Shown piece by piece: positions 16,830 through 25,940 of a stretch of DNA of 64,000 bases. The stretch covers positions 2,690,010 to 2,754,009 of the forward strand of contig NZ_LT840184.1 of assembly GCF_900177425.1 (NCBI RefSeq). The letters run 5' to 3'. This stretch comes from Paenibacillus uliginis N3/975 (GTDB lineage: Bacteria > Bacillota > Bacilli > Paenibacillales > Paenibacillaceae). A program made the position numbers and the translations under genes. A model generated the notes under the pieces. The model did not search any database. It had not been told where the DNA came from and saw only the letters and a program-made list of their open reading frames with translations. The first letter of the stretch is position 1, and the number at the start of each line of letters is the position of its first letter.

Positions 16830-17714
16830 ATGGCGAAAGAACCATTGATTCACCTATTTGATTGGTCGCCGCATGTGTACGTAGATCCTTTCCATACGCA
16901 CGACCATTTGGAAATCGGCTACTGCTTGTCGGGGAGCGGAACGTTTTATTTCGGAGATAAGACGTTTCCCGTTCAACAGGGCGACGTATTTGTCGTCAAT
17001 CATTTGGAACGGCATGCCGCCGCATCGAATGCGGACAACCCTAGCCGGTATTTATTTTTATATTTTGATCCGACCCTTATCGAACAGGCGGACCAGGAGC
17101 TGCTGCTTCCGTTTGTCTATTTGCCGACGAAATTCCAGAACCGGATTCCTAGCGGACTAAAGGCAGCCCGGAAAATCGGGGAGCTGTTTCTAGAGCTTGC
17201 AGATGAACATGAGAATAAACAGCCAGGCTATCGGGGGATGATGCGGGGCAAAATTTTGCAAATATGCGTCCAGTTGCTCCGCCATTACGTCGAAGAAACC
17301 CCGTCCGCCGACTGGAATCGCACGTTGACGTCGTATTACCGGATCAAGCCTGCGCTTGACTATATTAACGAGCGTTTTCGGGAACCGTTATCGCTAGAAG
17401 ATGTCGCAGAAAGGTTAGCATTGAGCCCCTCCCGGGCGAGACATCTGTTTCAAGAGAAGCTCGGCACCGGGTTTAAGCAATATTTGCTCCAACTACGAGT
17501 GAACGAAGCAAAAAAGCTGCTGGCGAGCTCCGATCTGCCGATTGCGGACGTGATGTACGCGGCGGGCTTTCAAAGCCCTGGGCCGTTTTACCGCGCGTTT
17601 AAGCAGATCGTTGGCGCCGCTCCACTCGATTATCGAGAGCAAGCCGCAAAGTTAGCCCTTTTTGAGAAAATATCGGGTGAAAACAAGACGACGCGAGAAG
17701 CTCTCCCTCGTTAG
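16830..17714 (+). CDS. AraC-family regulator with cupin sensor domain (294 aa)
   Basis: Residues 1-110 form a cupin-like sugar-sensing domain (HTHDHLEIGYCLSGSGTFYFG); residues about 185-285 carry the double helix-turn-helix of AraC/XylS proteins (LSLEDVAERLALSPSRARHLF and IADVMYAAGFQSPGPFYRAFK). AAGGAG precedes the ATG. It lies 56 bases upstream of an ADP-ribosylglycohydrolase gene on the same strand and probably regulates it. The stretch 16830-19156 is clearly richer in G and C than the block before it, which suggests a separate origin. Confidence 0.9.
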   Translation: MAKEPLIHLFDWSPHVYVDPFHTHDHLEIGYCLSGSGTFYFGDKTFPVQQGDVFVVNHLERHAAASNADNPSRYLFLYFDPTLIEQADQELLLPFVYLPTKFQNRIPSGLKAARKIGELFLELADEHENKQPGYRGMMRGKILQICVQLLRHYVEETPSADWNRTLTSYYRIKPALDYINERFREPLSLEDVAERLALSPSRARHLFQEKLGTGFKQYLLQLRVNEAKKLLASSDLPIADVMYAAGFQSPGPFYRAFKQIVGAAPLDYREQAAKLALFEKISGENKTTREALPR

Positions 17715-17770
17715 AATGAAGAAGTAAACCATTCATTCAGTTATGATGATGAAGATCGGGGGATAAGCTT

Positions 17771-19156
17771 ATGTCAAGTTGGGGATGGCAAGTGCTGCAA
17801 AATTTGGTGCAAGCGGAAATCAAGCAGCGTACGGAAGAGGGCTGCGAGGTCGAAGGGTTTCAACAGAAGCTGGAAGACGCGGGACAGGATGCTGGCAAGT
17901 TGACGGCTGTTTACGAAGAGTTGACAGCGCTTCCGATTGCGGCTAACTTCCCGTATTATGAACCGAACGGGCTGGAGGAGATTCGTGCGGCGAGACCGGA
18001 AGGTCCTCGCAATATGAATGTGGACTGGACAGAGGAGCAGTGGCGGAACAAATTTCATGGTGCATGGCTCGGCAGAAGTGTTGGTTGCGCGCTCGGCAAA
18101 CCGCTGGAAAGCTGGTCGTTCATGAACGGTACAAACGAAAATCCGGGCTGGAAAAACGTCCAGCTGTGGTTCGAAGGAGCGGACGCTTGGCCAATTAAGA
18201 ACTATACGCCAGGACAATCGCGGGCACAGGAAAAACATGGAATCGAATTGGCCAATTATGCACGGCAAAGCGAGCTAGAGCGCATTCAGTATATGGAAAC
18301 CGATGACGATATTCGATATACCGTTCTGAGTCTTCTGATGCTTGAGGAGAAGGGGCTGGCTTGGGACTCGTGGGACACTGGATTGATGTGGCTCAAGCAT
18401 TTGCCGTTCGGCAAAGTATTTACCGCCGAGGCGCAATCGTATGCGAATTTTTCGGCGCTGGCGAACCAGTACGGCTGGAACCGCGGTGAGGATTCCGAAG
18501 CGCAGAAAGATTGGGTGCGGACTCACTTGAACCCGTACCGAGAATGGATTGGAGCGCAAATTCGCGTTGACGGATTGGCCTACGGAGCGGCAGGAAGGCC
18601 TGAGATCGCAGCAGAGTTAGCTTGGCGCGACGCTTCGTTCTCGCATGTGAAGAACGGTATTTATGGCGCCATGTTCGTATCGGCCATGATTGCTGCGGCG
18701 TTTGCAGAAAATGATCCGGAGCGTATTGTCGAGATCGGTTTAAGCGAAATTCCGCGTCATTGCCGGTTATCTAGCGATATTCGATTAGCCGTCAGCATCG
18801 CGAATGAAGCGACGAGCCAGCTGGAGCTTGTTGACCGGATTTGGGAATCGTTCAAGCACTACCATCCGGTGCACACGAATAACAACGCCGCGTTGTGTGC
18901 GGCTGCGCTCGTATTCGCCCGAGGCGATTTCGAGACGGCGATCACGACCGCCGTACTCGGAGGCTGGGATACGGATTGCAACGGGGCAACCGTCGGTTCG
19001 ATCATGGGCGCCATCGATGGGGCGAAGCAGCTGCCGGAAAACTGGACTTCCAAATTAAATGACACGATGTATTCGGAAATTAACGGCTTTCATCCGATCG
19101 CTATATCCGAGTGCGCGCGGCGCAGCTACGAGGTGTACCGTAAACTACACGGCTAA
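17771..19156 (+). CDS. ADP-ribosylglycohydrolase-family protein (461 aa)
   Basis: The two signature blocks of the ARH/DraG fold are present: METDDDIRYT near residue 176 and GWDTDCNGATVGSIMGAI near 400, giving the acidic residues that hold two magnesium ions; an N-terminal GAWLGRSVGCALGKPLE block completes the site. DraG-type enzymes remove ADP-ribose from arginine, but many bacterial relatives next to AraC regulators act in nucleoside or sugar metabolism. About 80 extra N-terminal residues precede the core. GGGGATAAGCTT precedes the ATG. Coupled to the AraC gene upstream, closed by a terminator. Substrate not known. Confidence 0.85.
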   Translation: MSSWGWQVLQNLVQAEIKQRTEEGCEVEGFQQKLEDAGQDAGKLTAVYEELTALPIAANFPYYEPNGLEEIRAARPEGPRNMNVDWTEEQWRNKFHGAWLGRSVGCALGKPLESWSFMNGTNENPGWKNVQLWFEGADAWPIKNYTPGQSRAQEKHGIELANYARQSELERIQYMETDDDIRYTVLSLLMLEEKGLAWDSWDTGLMWLKHLPFGKVFTAEAQSYANFSALANQYGWNRGEDSEAQKDWVRTHLNPYREWIGAQIRVDGLAYGAAGRPEIAAELAWRDASFSHVKNGIYGAMFVSAMIAAAFAENDPERIVEIGLSEIPRHCRLSSDIRLAVSIANEATSQLELVDRIWESFKHYHPVHTNNNAALCAAALVFARGDFETAITTAVLGGWDTDCNGATVGSIMGAIDGAKQLPENWTSKLNDTMYSEINGFHPIAISECARRSYEVYRKLHG

Positions 19157-19181
19157 TTCGAACAAAATCAATGCTTACAGG

Positions 19182-19216
19182 AAAATCCGTTGGAGATCAA
19201 CTCCAACGGTTTTCTG
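19182..19216 (+). terminator. Terminator after the ADP-ribosylglycohydrolase gene
   Basis: AAAATCCGTTGGAG and CTCCAACGGTTTT form a long stem with loop ATCAA, ending in TTTTC. Confidence 0.75.
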
Positions 19217-19357
19217 CATTTTAACTTAAAAAAAGTAAAGAAAACGAAAGTGTATGTCAATGAATTGAAATTGTTTCCATTTGGTACGGATATTACAATC
19301 TTAGTTGTAGACATGGAGTGACAATTCTTTAGTTGGTGATGAGGGAGGAGCGATGTC

Positions 19358-20446
19358 ATGGATCAAGCCCATCAACTCATTCGAAAACCAAGGTGGGTGG
19401 TTGCGGGCGTATTTCTGCTTGTACTTACGATCTTCACTTCTGCCGCATGGGCGAAAGAGAAGGGGGATGCCAAAGATGAGGATGACTATATTGCAAAAAT
19501 CAATGACGTTCCCATTAGCCTCTCCGAGTTTGAACGAGCGGTTCGAAGGAATAAGTCAAGCGTCCTTCATTATTTTCAAGAAAAGTATAACGTAGAGCAG
19601 ACACCCGAATTCTGGACCACGTCGTTTCAAGGAGAAATTCCTGCAGCGATGTTGAAGAAGCAAGCATTAGACGACAGCGTGCGCATTAAGCTCAGACAAC
19701 TGATTGCCAAAGAACAAAACGTTGTCCAAGACATTAGCTATGAAGGATTCTTGCAGCAATTACAGCAAGAGAATGAACGAAGGAAACAAGCTATCCAAAA
19801 TCATGAGGTCGTCTACGGACCTGCACAATATCAAGAAGAAGCCTATTTTGAATACAGGATGACAAATGAAACGATTACCGTAAAGCAGAAGATGAGCGCA
19901 TCCAAGGTCAATGAAGACTCTGTGAAGCAGTTCTATGATCTGCATAAAGACGAGCGATACGTGACATCCGGTTACGTGAAGGTACAGCGCATTTCGATTC
20001 CTTTTTTAGATGCGAAACAACACGTGGATACGTTCAAGAAAGAACAAGCCCAGATCGAATTAGAGAAAGTACGACAAGATTTGGCTGCGGGAGCTTCTTT
20101 TGCAGATCTTGCGCAAGCCTATATGACAACGGATCAAGAGATGGAGCTGACCTATCACCTCGGGAACGACCGGCAGAATGCAAGAAGCCCGTTGGCTCAG
20201 GCAGCGGCAAAGCTCTCAATTAACGGAATTAGCGGCATGATTGAAGAACATGGCAGTCTTCATGTCATAAAGTGTATCGAGAAAATTGATCCGGGCTCCG
20301 CATATATACCTTTGGAGGAAATTCGAGAACAGGTACGCCAAGATATGATCGATGACCAGTATGAATCATATGTCAGCAAGAGGTTGTTAGAGGTGACAAT
20401 CGTACGGAACGAATCCCAGTATCAATCCTATCCCATGCCACGCTAA
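19358..20446 (+). CDS. Secreted or membrane-tethered SurA/PrsA-like peptidyl-prolyl isomerase (362 aa)
   Basis: An N-terminal hydrophobic helix (WVVAGVFLLVLTIFTSAAWA, about 13-32) targets it to the membrane or outside. A helical SurA-like N-domain follows (ISLSEFERAVRRNKSSVLHY). The parvulin-like region is about 215-335, with YVKVQRISIPF, a FADLAQAYMTT segment and SGMIEEHGSLHVIKCIE. Foldases of this class help exported proteins fold, and the next gene encodes a large secreted beta-helix protein, a plausible client. GGAGGAG precedes the ATG at 19358. Class is clear; catalytic activity is not certain. Confidence 0.75.
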   Translation: MDQAHQLIRKPRWVVAGVFLLVLTIFTSAAWAKEKGDAKDEDDYIAKINDVPISLSEFERAVRRNKSSVLHYFQEKYNVEQTPEFWTTSFQGEIPAAMLKKQALDDSVRIKLRQLIAKEQNVVQDISYEGFLQQLQQENERRKQAIQNHEVVYGPAQYQEEAYFEYRMTNETITVKQKMSASKVNEDSVKQFYDLHKDERYVTSGYVKVQRISIPFLDAKQHVDTFKKEQAQIELEKVRQDLAAGASFADLAQAYMTTDQEMELTYHLGNDRQNARSPLAQAAAKLSINGISGMIEEHGSLHVIKCIEKIDPGSAYIPLEEIREQVRQDMIDDQYESYVSKRLLEVTIVRNESQYQSYPMPR

Positions 20447-20466
20447 ACCTATGTTTTCCTCACTTT

Positions 20467-20480
20467 TGTAAGCGTTTCAA
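20467..20480 (+). promoter_or_regulatory. Probable cre site (CcpA operator)
   Basis: TGTAAGCGTTTCAA closely matches the TGWAARCGYTWNCW consensus bound by CcpA. It lies 55 bases upstream of the secreted beta-helix gene, consistent with carbon catabolite repression of the polysaccharide-use genes. Confidence 0.65.
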
Positions 20481-20534
20481 TGAAATATCGTTTAAGCTTT
20501 TACATACATCAAAAAAGAGGAAGGAAGAAGACTT

Positions 20535-22625
20535 ATGTTCAAAGGAACAGCCCAGAAAATTATTAGTCTGGCCGTTGCGGTGCTTATGTTCTCTAGCGTT
20601 GCAGCGGTGTCTCCGACAAAGGTGATGGCAGAAGCGGGAAATACGTACTATGTTGATAACTTCAGCGGAGATGACAATCATGGGGGGACAGATCAAAGCG
20701 CAGCATGGAAAACGTTAGCTAAAGTAAATGCAACTACCTTTGCGCCCGGAGACAAAATCTTGTTCAAAGCAGGCGGTTCTTGGCAAGGACAGCTATGGCC
20801 GAAAGGCTCGGGTTCAGACGGCAGCCCCATCGTCATCGATATGTATGGAACGGGGAATAAGCCGCTCATTGCTGGCGTGACGTCAGAATTATCGACTGTT
20901 TTCCTTAAAAATCAGGAATATTGGGAAATCCAAAATTTAGAGGTCACCAACCCTTCTTCCGAGCCTTTTACAAGAGATTGGAAAGGAGCGCGGGGGGAAC
21001 GGCGCGGCGTCTACATACTAAATGAAGAGAGCGGGATATTGAACCATATTTATATCAAAAACTTAAACGTTCATGATGTAGATGGCGTATATACAACGCG
21101 CTCTGGCGGAATCATCTTCGATTCGGTCGGCTCCATCGTGCCGAGTGCGTTTCACGATATCCTCATTGATGGAAATACATTAACCGATGTTGATGCATAC
21201 GGAATCTATATCAGCTCCAATTGCATCATACGTTATGGCATGGGCGATCTATGGGAATGGGTTCCGAAGCCTTATGGCCCGTGGACGCCATCAACAGGCG
21301 TGAAGATCTCTAATAATACGATCGTTAGAGCCGCAACGGGCGGGATTGCTTGGAACGTGACAGACGGTGCCGTGGTTGAGCGGAATACCGTCCAAGAGGC
21401 TACCTATCTCGCGACTAATGCATCCATCTGGTGGGCGTATGCCGACAACAACGTCGTTCAATTTAATGAGTCTTTTGCTAGTCGCAATGGTTCAGAAGAC
21501 AGAACTGGCTTCGATGTGGATGCGGGAAATCTCGGGTCACTCGTGCAATACAACTACAGTCACGACAATGCAGGCGGTTTTATGCTCTATGTGAATGATA
21601 CCTACAATACGATCAATACCATTGTCAGATATAATATTAGCCAGAACGATAAAGGCCGTATCTTCCGTTACAGCGGCTCGATTGATACGGTTATGAACTA
21701 CAATAACACGATTTATGTAGGAGCTGCTTCCGGCAATCCTGTCATGAGTGATTATTTCACCAAATCTTCTGGCAGTCCCAAAAATATTAAAAACTACAAT
21801 AATATCTACTACAGTGTTGGAGACCGCGGATGGACGTTGACGGGTCAGACCTTCGATAATAATGCATACTTTGGCGGGAAAACCTTAGTGAGTTCGGATG
21901 CTCACAAAATAACGGCCAATCCGAAGTTGTTGAATCCAGGCAGCGGCGGAGTTGGCATGAATACGGTGGACGGCTATCAATTACAAGGTGACTCTCCGCT
22001 CATTGGTGCAGGAGTTCCGATTGCAGACAATGGCGGACGCGACTACTTCGGCAATACATTATATAACGGGGATCCTGATATTGGCGCATTCGAATATCAA
22101 GGCGACGTACCGCCAGCCACGAATAAACCGCCAATCGTATTCACACCGGCACCGATTACGCCATTGCCGAAACCACCCGGACCTGCCGTGGGCAATCTGA
22201 CGCCGTTAGCGACAGCAAGTGCGTCCATAGCTACCTTATCGGGCAGTTCGATCAAATGGCTGAATGACGGCTTGTATGATAAAGCGTGGTCTAGTGTGGA
22301 TAAAGGAGTTACGTTCCCGAATTACATTGCGCTAGATTTTGGTGCGAGAACCGTGACCGTGAACAATATGAAGGTCGTAACCCGCTTCGGAACAGGTCAA
22401 GGGGTAACGAGCCTGGATATCGAAGCTTACGACGGCACGTCATGGGTCCCAGTGCAGACAGGCGTGCAATGGGTTTGGCAATCGAATGACCAAACGAATG
22501 AGACTAAAAGCGTAGACTTTACGGCAACGACGGCAAGCAAATTCCGGTTAAAGATCAACGGAGCGAACCTGAAATGGGGCAACTTCGCGATCAATGAATT
22601 GGAACTTTATAATCTCAACCCATAA
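20535..22625 (+). CDS. Secreted right-handed beta-helix protein with C-terminal discoidin domain (696 aa)
   Basis: Signal peptide at residues 1-32 (ending KVMAEA). Residues about 38-480 form parallel beta-helix coils (NTYYVDNFSGDDNHGG start, then repeated IVRYN, VVQFN and NNTI rungs), the fold of polysaccharide lyases and hydrolases such as pectate lyase-like and alginate lyase families. A proline-rich linker (about 525-550) leads to a discoidin / F5-8 type C module (about 552-696) that binds sugars. The start has GAGGAAGGAAG upstream. The two-component system and sugar ABC genes just downstream suggest that it degrades the polymer whose fragments are imported. Substrate not predictable. Confidence 0.8.
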   Translation: MFKGTAQKIISLAVAVLMFSSVAAVSPTKVMAEAGNTYYVDNFSGDDNHGGTDQSAAWKTLAKVNATTFAPGDKILFKAGGSWQGQLWPKGSGSDGSPIVIDMYGTGNKPLIAGVTSELSTVFLKNQEYWEIQNLEVTNPSSEPFTRDWKGARGERRGVYILNEESGILNHIYIKNLNVHDVDGVYTTRSGGIIFDSVGSIVPSAFHDILIDGNTLTDVDAYGIYISSNCIIRYGMGDLWEWVPKPYGPWTPSTGVKISNNTIVRAATGGIAWNVTDGAVVERNTVQEATYLATNASIWWAYADNNVVQFNESFASRNGSEDRTGFDVDAGNLGSLVQYNYSHDNAGGFMLYVNDTYNTINTIVRYNISQNDKGRIFRYSGSIDTVMNYNNTIYVGAASGNPVMSDYFTKSSGSPKNIKNYNNIYYSVGDRGWTLTGQTFDNNAYFGGKTLVSSDAHKITANPKLLNPGSGGVGMNTVDGYQLQGDSPLIGAGVPIADNGGRDYFGNTLYNGDPDIGAFEYQGDVPPATNKPPIVFTPAPITPLPKPPGPAVGNLTPLATASASIATLSGSSIKWLNDGLYDKAWSSVDKGVTFPNYIALDFGARTVTVNNMKVVTRFGTGQGVTSLDIEAYDGTSWVPVQTGVQWVWQSNDQTNETKSVDFTATTASKFRLKINGANLKWGNFAINELELYNLNP

Positions 22626-22735
22626 TAGAAGAGGATCGAAGATGAAAGAGACGGATGAGAAATCATCGGTCTCCTTTTTTCGGTAAAAAGGGATTATACT
22701 TAATGTTGAACTTTGTCAAAAAATGGAGGTGTCGC

Positions 22736-24475
22736 ATGAAACTGCAGGCTACGGGGAAGGCCAAATGGTTAGTCTATCAGAAAATCGTCATCGTATTTAT
22801 CGCATTCCTTGTCCCTCTCATTTCGATGAACATTTGGGTGAATTACAAGGGAATGTCCTTTATGAAGAATGCAATCTTGGATTCATCGCTGGCGGGCGCG
22901 TCATTCTATTCGAAGCAACTCGACAAAGAGATGTATTTCATTCGCAATCTACAATTGCAATTTTTGGGTGATAAAGATTTGCAGAAGCTTAGCTTTCAAG
23001 GCGGCAGGTTAGGGCGTTATGAAGAGGTTGAACTCATCAATCAGATTAGCGACCGGTTAAGCACGCTCCTATCGTCCAGTGATTATGTAGTCAATGGTGG
23101 GGTCTATGTCGAGGCCATCGGCAAAACCATCAGCAGCATGACAGGGGTAACGAATACGCCGAATGATGAATATAAGCGAATAGATTCGCTACTGAAGACG
23201 AAACCAAAGCCGTCTTTTTTTAGGGATGGAGATCGAATCTTTTTCATAGAAACCGAAAATAATGCAGGAGTCTGGTCGTATATTGAAATTTCCCGATCCA
23301 AGCTCTTAGAGGCTCTTCATGAAATAGCTACCTTATATCAGGAATCCGAAGTTTTGTTAGGGAACCGCGATATGGGGAAGGTCCTATCCACGACACAAGA
23401 AGACCAGGTATCGACTGCCGTTCTTAACCTGATGGATGAACAGAACGAACATGATTCGGACTTGCCGGAAATGAAAAAGGTGAATGGCAAAAGCTATTTT
23501 ATTATACATAACAATGTCAGTGCGTTGAATTTATCGTTAGTCATGTATGTCAATCAGAATGAAATCACTCGTCCCTTAAGCCAGTTCAGCACGTGGTTCT
23601 ATGCCTTGTTCATTATCGCGATCGCAGTCATGCTGCTCTATTCTTACTCGGTGAATATCATGATTCATAGACCACTCTCTAAACTTTTGAAAGCGTTTCA
23701 TTTGATCGAGACGGATAACCTCGATCTCGTCATCGAGTCCAGAAGCAAGGACGAGTTCCACTATTTGTTTCATAGCTTTAATCGCATGGCCTTTCGGCTC
23801 AAACGCTCCATTGAGGAGAACTACGAACAGAAAATTGCCCTACAGCACTCGCAGTTGAAGCAGCTTCAATCGCAAATCAATCCGCATTTTCTGTATAACA
23901 GCTTCTTTAATATCTATATGATGTGCAAAGTAGGCGATGCCGACAGCGCAGCGGAGTTATCCCAGAAGCTGGGCAGCTATTACCAGTACATTACGAGGAG
24001 CGGTTCCGATGAAGTGCCGTTCTATAAAGAGTATCGGCATGCGCTTGATTATTGCGAGATTCAGTGTATTCGATTCTCGAATCGGATCCATTACGAATAC
24101 GATGAGATTTCGGACGCGACGAATGTGATTGCTGTTCCAAGATTAATCATTCAACCGATTGTCGAGAATGTGTTCGAGCATGCCTTTGAAGATGGTACGA
24201 TGCACGGCGTGGTATATATTGGCGCGGATTGTCAGGAAGGAAGAGTCCGAATTACGGTAGAGGATAATGGGAATCTATTAACGGACGAAGATATCTTGCA
24301 GTTACAAGAGAAGCTAGCGAAGCATTCCAGTCAAGTAGAGAACACCGGTCTCATCAATGTAAATAACCGATTACAACTGAAATATGGAGTAGGGAGCGGC
24401 TTATTCGTCTCGCGCAGCTCGTATGGCGGATTAAAGGTAGAACTAATCATAATCTATGAACATGAGGGGGCATAA
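22736..24475 (+). CDS. Sensor histidine kinase, YesM type (579 aa)
   Basis: Start ATG 22736 has GGAGGTG 5 bases upstream, which is much better than the in-frame ATG codons at 22655 and 22703. Two membrane helices (about 16-36 and 285-305) enclose an extracytoplasmic sensor domain of about 250 residues. A HAMP linker follows, then the His_kinase (PF06580-type) box INPHFLYNSFFNIY near residue 380 with the phospho-accepting histidine, and an ATPase domain (VEDNGN, with a GLINVNNRL box). It pairs with the YesN-like regulator that starts 3 bases after its stop. Such pairs control nearby sugar transport operons. Confidence 0.9.
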   Translation: MKLQATGKAKWLVYQKIVIVFIAFLVPLISMNIWVNYKGMSFMKNAILDSSLAGASFYSKQLDKEMYFIRNLQLQFLGDKDLQKLSFQGGRLGRYEEVELINQISDRLSTLLSSSDYVVNGGVYVEAIGKTISSMTGVTNTPNDEYKRIDSLLKTKPKPSFFRDGDRIFFIETENNAGVWSYIEISRSKLLEALHEIATLYQESEVLLGNRDMGKVLSTTQEDQVSTAVLNLMDEQNEHDSDLPEMKKVNGKSYFIIHNNVSALNLSLVMYVNQNEITRPLSQFSTWFYALFIIAIAVMLLYSYSVNIMIHRPLSKLLKAFHLIETDNLDLVIESRSKDEFHYLFHSFNRMAFRLKRSIEENYEQKIALQHSQLKQLQSQINPHFLYNSFFNIYMMCKVGDADSAAELSQKLGSYYQYITRSGSDEVPFYKEYRHALDYCEIQCIRFSNRIHYEYDEISDATNVIAVPRLIIQPIVENVFEHAFEDGTMHGVVYIGADCQEGRVRITVEDNGNLLTDEDILQLQEKLAKHSSQVENTGLINVNNRLQLKYGVGSGLFVSRSSYGGLKVELIIIYEHEGA

Positions 24476-24477
24476 CT

Positions 24478-25815
24478 ATGTACCGACTATTAATCGTAGA
24501 TGACGAGCCTGTCATCGTAAATGGCCTCGTACAGCTGTTTCAGGAAAATCGTGAGTTTGAACTGGATATTTGCAAAGCTTATTCAGCCGGCGAAGCGCTG
24601 GACATTGCGAAGAAAACTAAGCTGGATATCTTAGTAAGCGATATTCGCATGCCGCAGAAGAACGGGCTTCAACTCGTGGATGACATTATCTACTATTGGC
24701 CTTTATGCCGGATAATCTTTCTTACCGGGTACAGCGAATTTGATTATGTATATGAGGCAATGCGCAAGCATGTCGACAATTATATTCTGAAAACCGAAGG
24801 CATTGAACCGATCTTCCAAGCTGTGAAGACGGCGATCGGCAAGCTCGAAGAAGAGAATGGACGCAGGCTTCAGCAGGAACGGGCACAAATGCATTTTCAA
24901 ATTGCTGAGCCGTACTTGAAGAAGGAATTAATGGCGTCGATGTTGAGCGGGGAGTCGATCACAACCTTGTTATCTCATACCCATTACGTGGACGTGGAGT
25001 TTCTGATTTCGCTCGCTCGACCTGCTTTCTTCTTAGTAGGCCATGTGGATCGGCTCGAGGGTCACTCGTCGCAAATCCTTGCATCGGTGCAACGGATATT
25101 TGGCAATCATTTGCCGAGTTCCATCATCAGCGAAAAAGGGATTTATGACGACCGTGTGCTCTTCTGGTTATTGCAACCGGATGAAGAATTGCTACAGAAG
25201 CTTCAGGTTCACCAGGATACGGAAAATCCATGGCATGGCATGGTTGTTTATATGAAAGGGATTCTCGAGCTGGTACAGACTCAATGTGAAGAGCTGCTCG
25301 GGGCTTGTGTCTCCTTCGGTATATCCGGGAACCTGTTGAATATATGGGACACGATACATCTTCAGGTCGAAGCGGCGCTTGCCGGGATTCAGCGAAGAGC
25401 TTCCCAAGGCCATAACATGGTCATTGTTGATCTTGAGAAGTCAGGGAATCAAGACGATACCCTCGTTCAGAATAACGTGATTGAACAGGAAGATTTCAAG
25501 ATGCTTGTCATTGAACAAATTCACCGTTTTGTAGAGCATAATTTGTCTGCAGATGTATCCCTTACTTCGATTGCGGATGAGGTTCATTTCAATCCATCGT
25601 ACTTGTCTCGTTACTATAAGCAGATGACAGGCCGAAACTTACAAGAATATATTCAGTCAACGAAGCTGAAAGTGGCTATTCAATTGATGGAAGATAAGAC
25701 CTTGAAATTGAATGAAGTCGCCACGCAGGTAGGGTTTGATTCGCACTCCTACTTTACGACGTTTTTTAAGAAAAAGATGGGTGTTTCCCCCCTGGAATAC
25801 CGAAATTCGAAATAA
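24478..25815 (+). CDS. Response regulator with AraC DNA-binding domain, YesN type (445 aa)
   Basis: Receiver domain at 1-120: VDDEP acidic pocket at 8-12, phospho-acceptor aspartate in SDIRMP (about 55), threonine in FLTGYSEF and lysine in ILKTEG. A middle domain of about 200 residues is less conserved. The C-terminal 100 residues hold two helix-turn-helix motifs (VSLTSIADEVHFNPSYLSRY, LNEVATQVGFDSHSYF). The start overlaps the end of the kinase operon segment (2-base gap), so the two are coupled. It likely activates the transporter operon just downstream. Confidence 0.92.
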   Translation: MYRLLIVDDEPVIVNGLVQLFQENREFELDICKAYSAGEALDIAKKTKLDILVSDIRMPQKNGLQLVDDIIYYWPLCRIIFLTGYSEFDYVYEAMRKHVDNYILKTEGIEPIFQAVKTAIGKLEEENGRRLQQERAQMHFQIAEPYLKKELMASMLSGESITTLLSHTHYVDVEFLISLARPAFFLVGHVDRLEGHSSQILASVQRIFGNHLPSSIISEKGIYDDRVLFWLLQPDEELLQKLQVHQDTENPWHGMVVYMKGILELVQTQCEELLGACVSFGISGNLLNIWDTIHLQVEAALAGIQRRASQGHNMVIVDLEKSGNQDDTLVQNNVIEQEDFKMLVIEQIHRFVEHNLSADVSLTSIADEVHFNPSYLSRYYKQMTGRNLQEYIQSTKLKVAIQLMEDKTLKLNEVATQVGFDSHSYFTTFFKKKMGVSPLEYRNSK

Positions 25816-25940
25816 GTAAATAAAGTAAAAGCATTGTAAAGAAATCAAAATTGATAGCGCCTTACCTTCAACCTAGAATAAAAGTAAGCACCTACAGATT
25901 GTTGATACGGCAGCACCAAACAAAGGGGGAAAGGGTCAAG

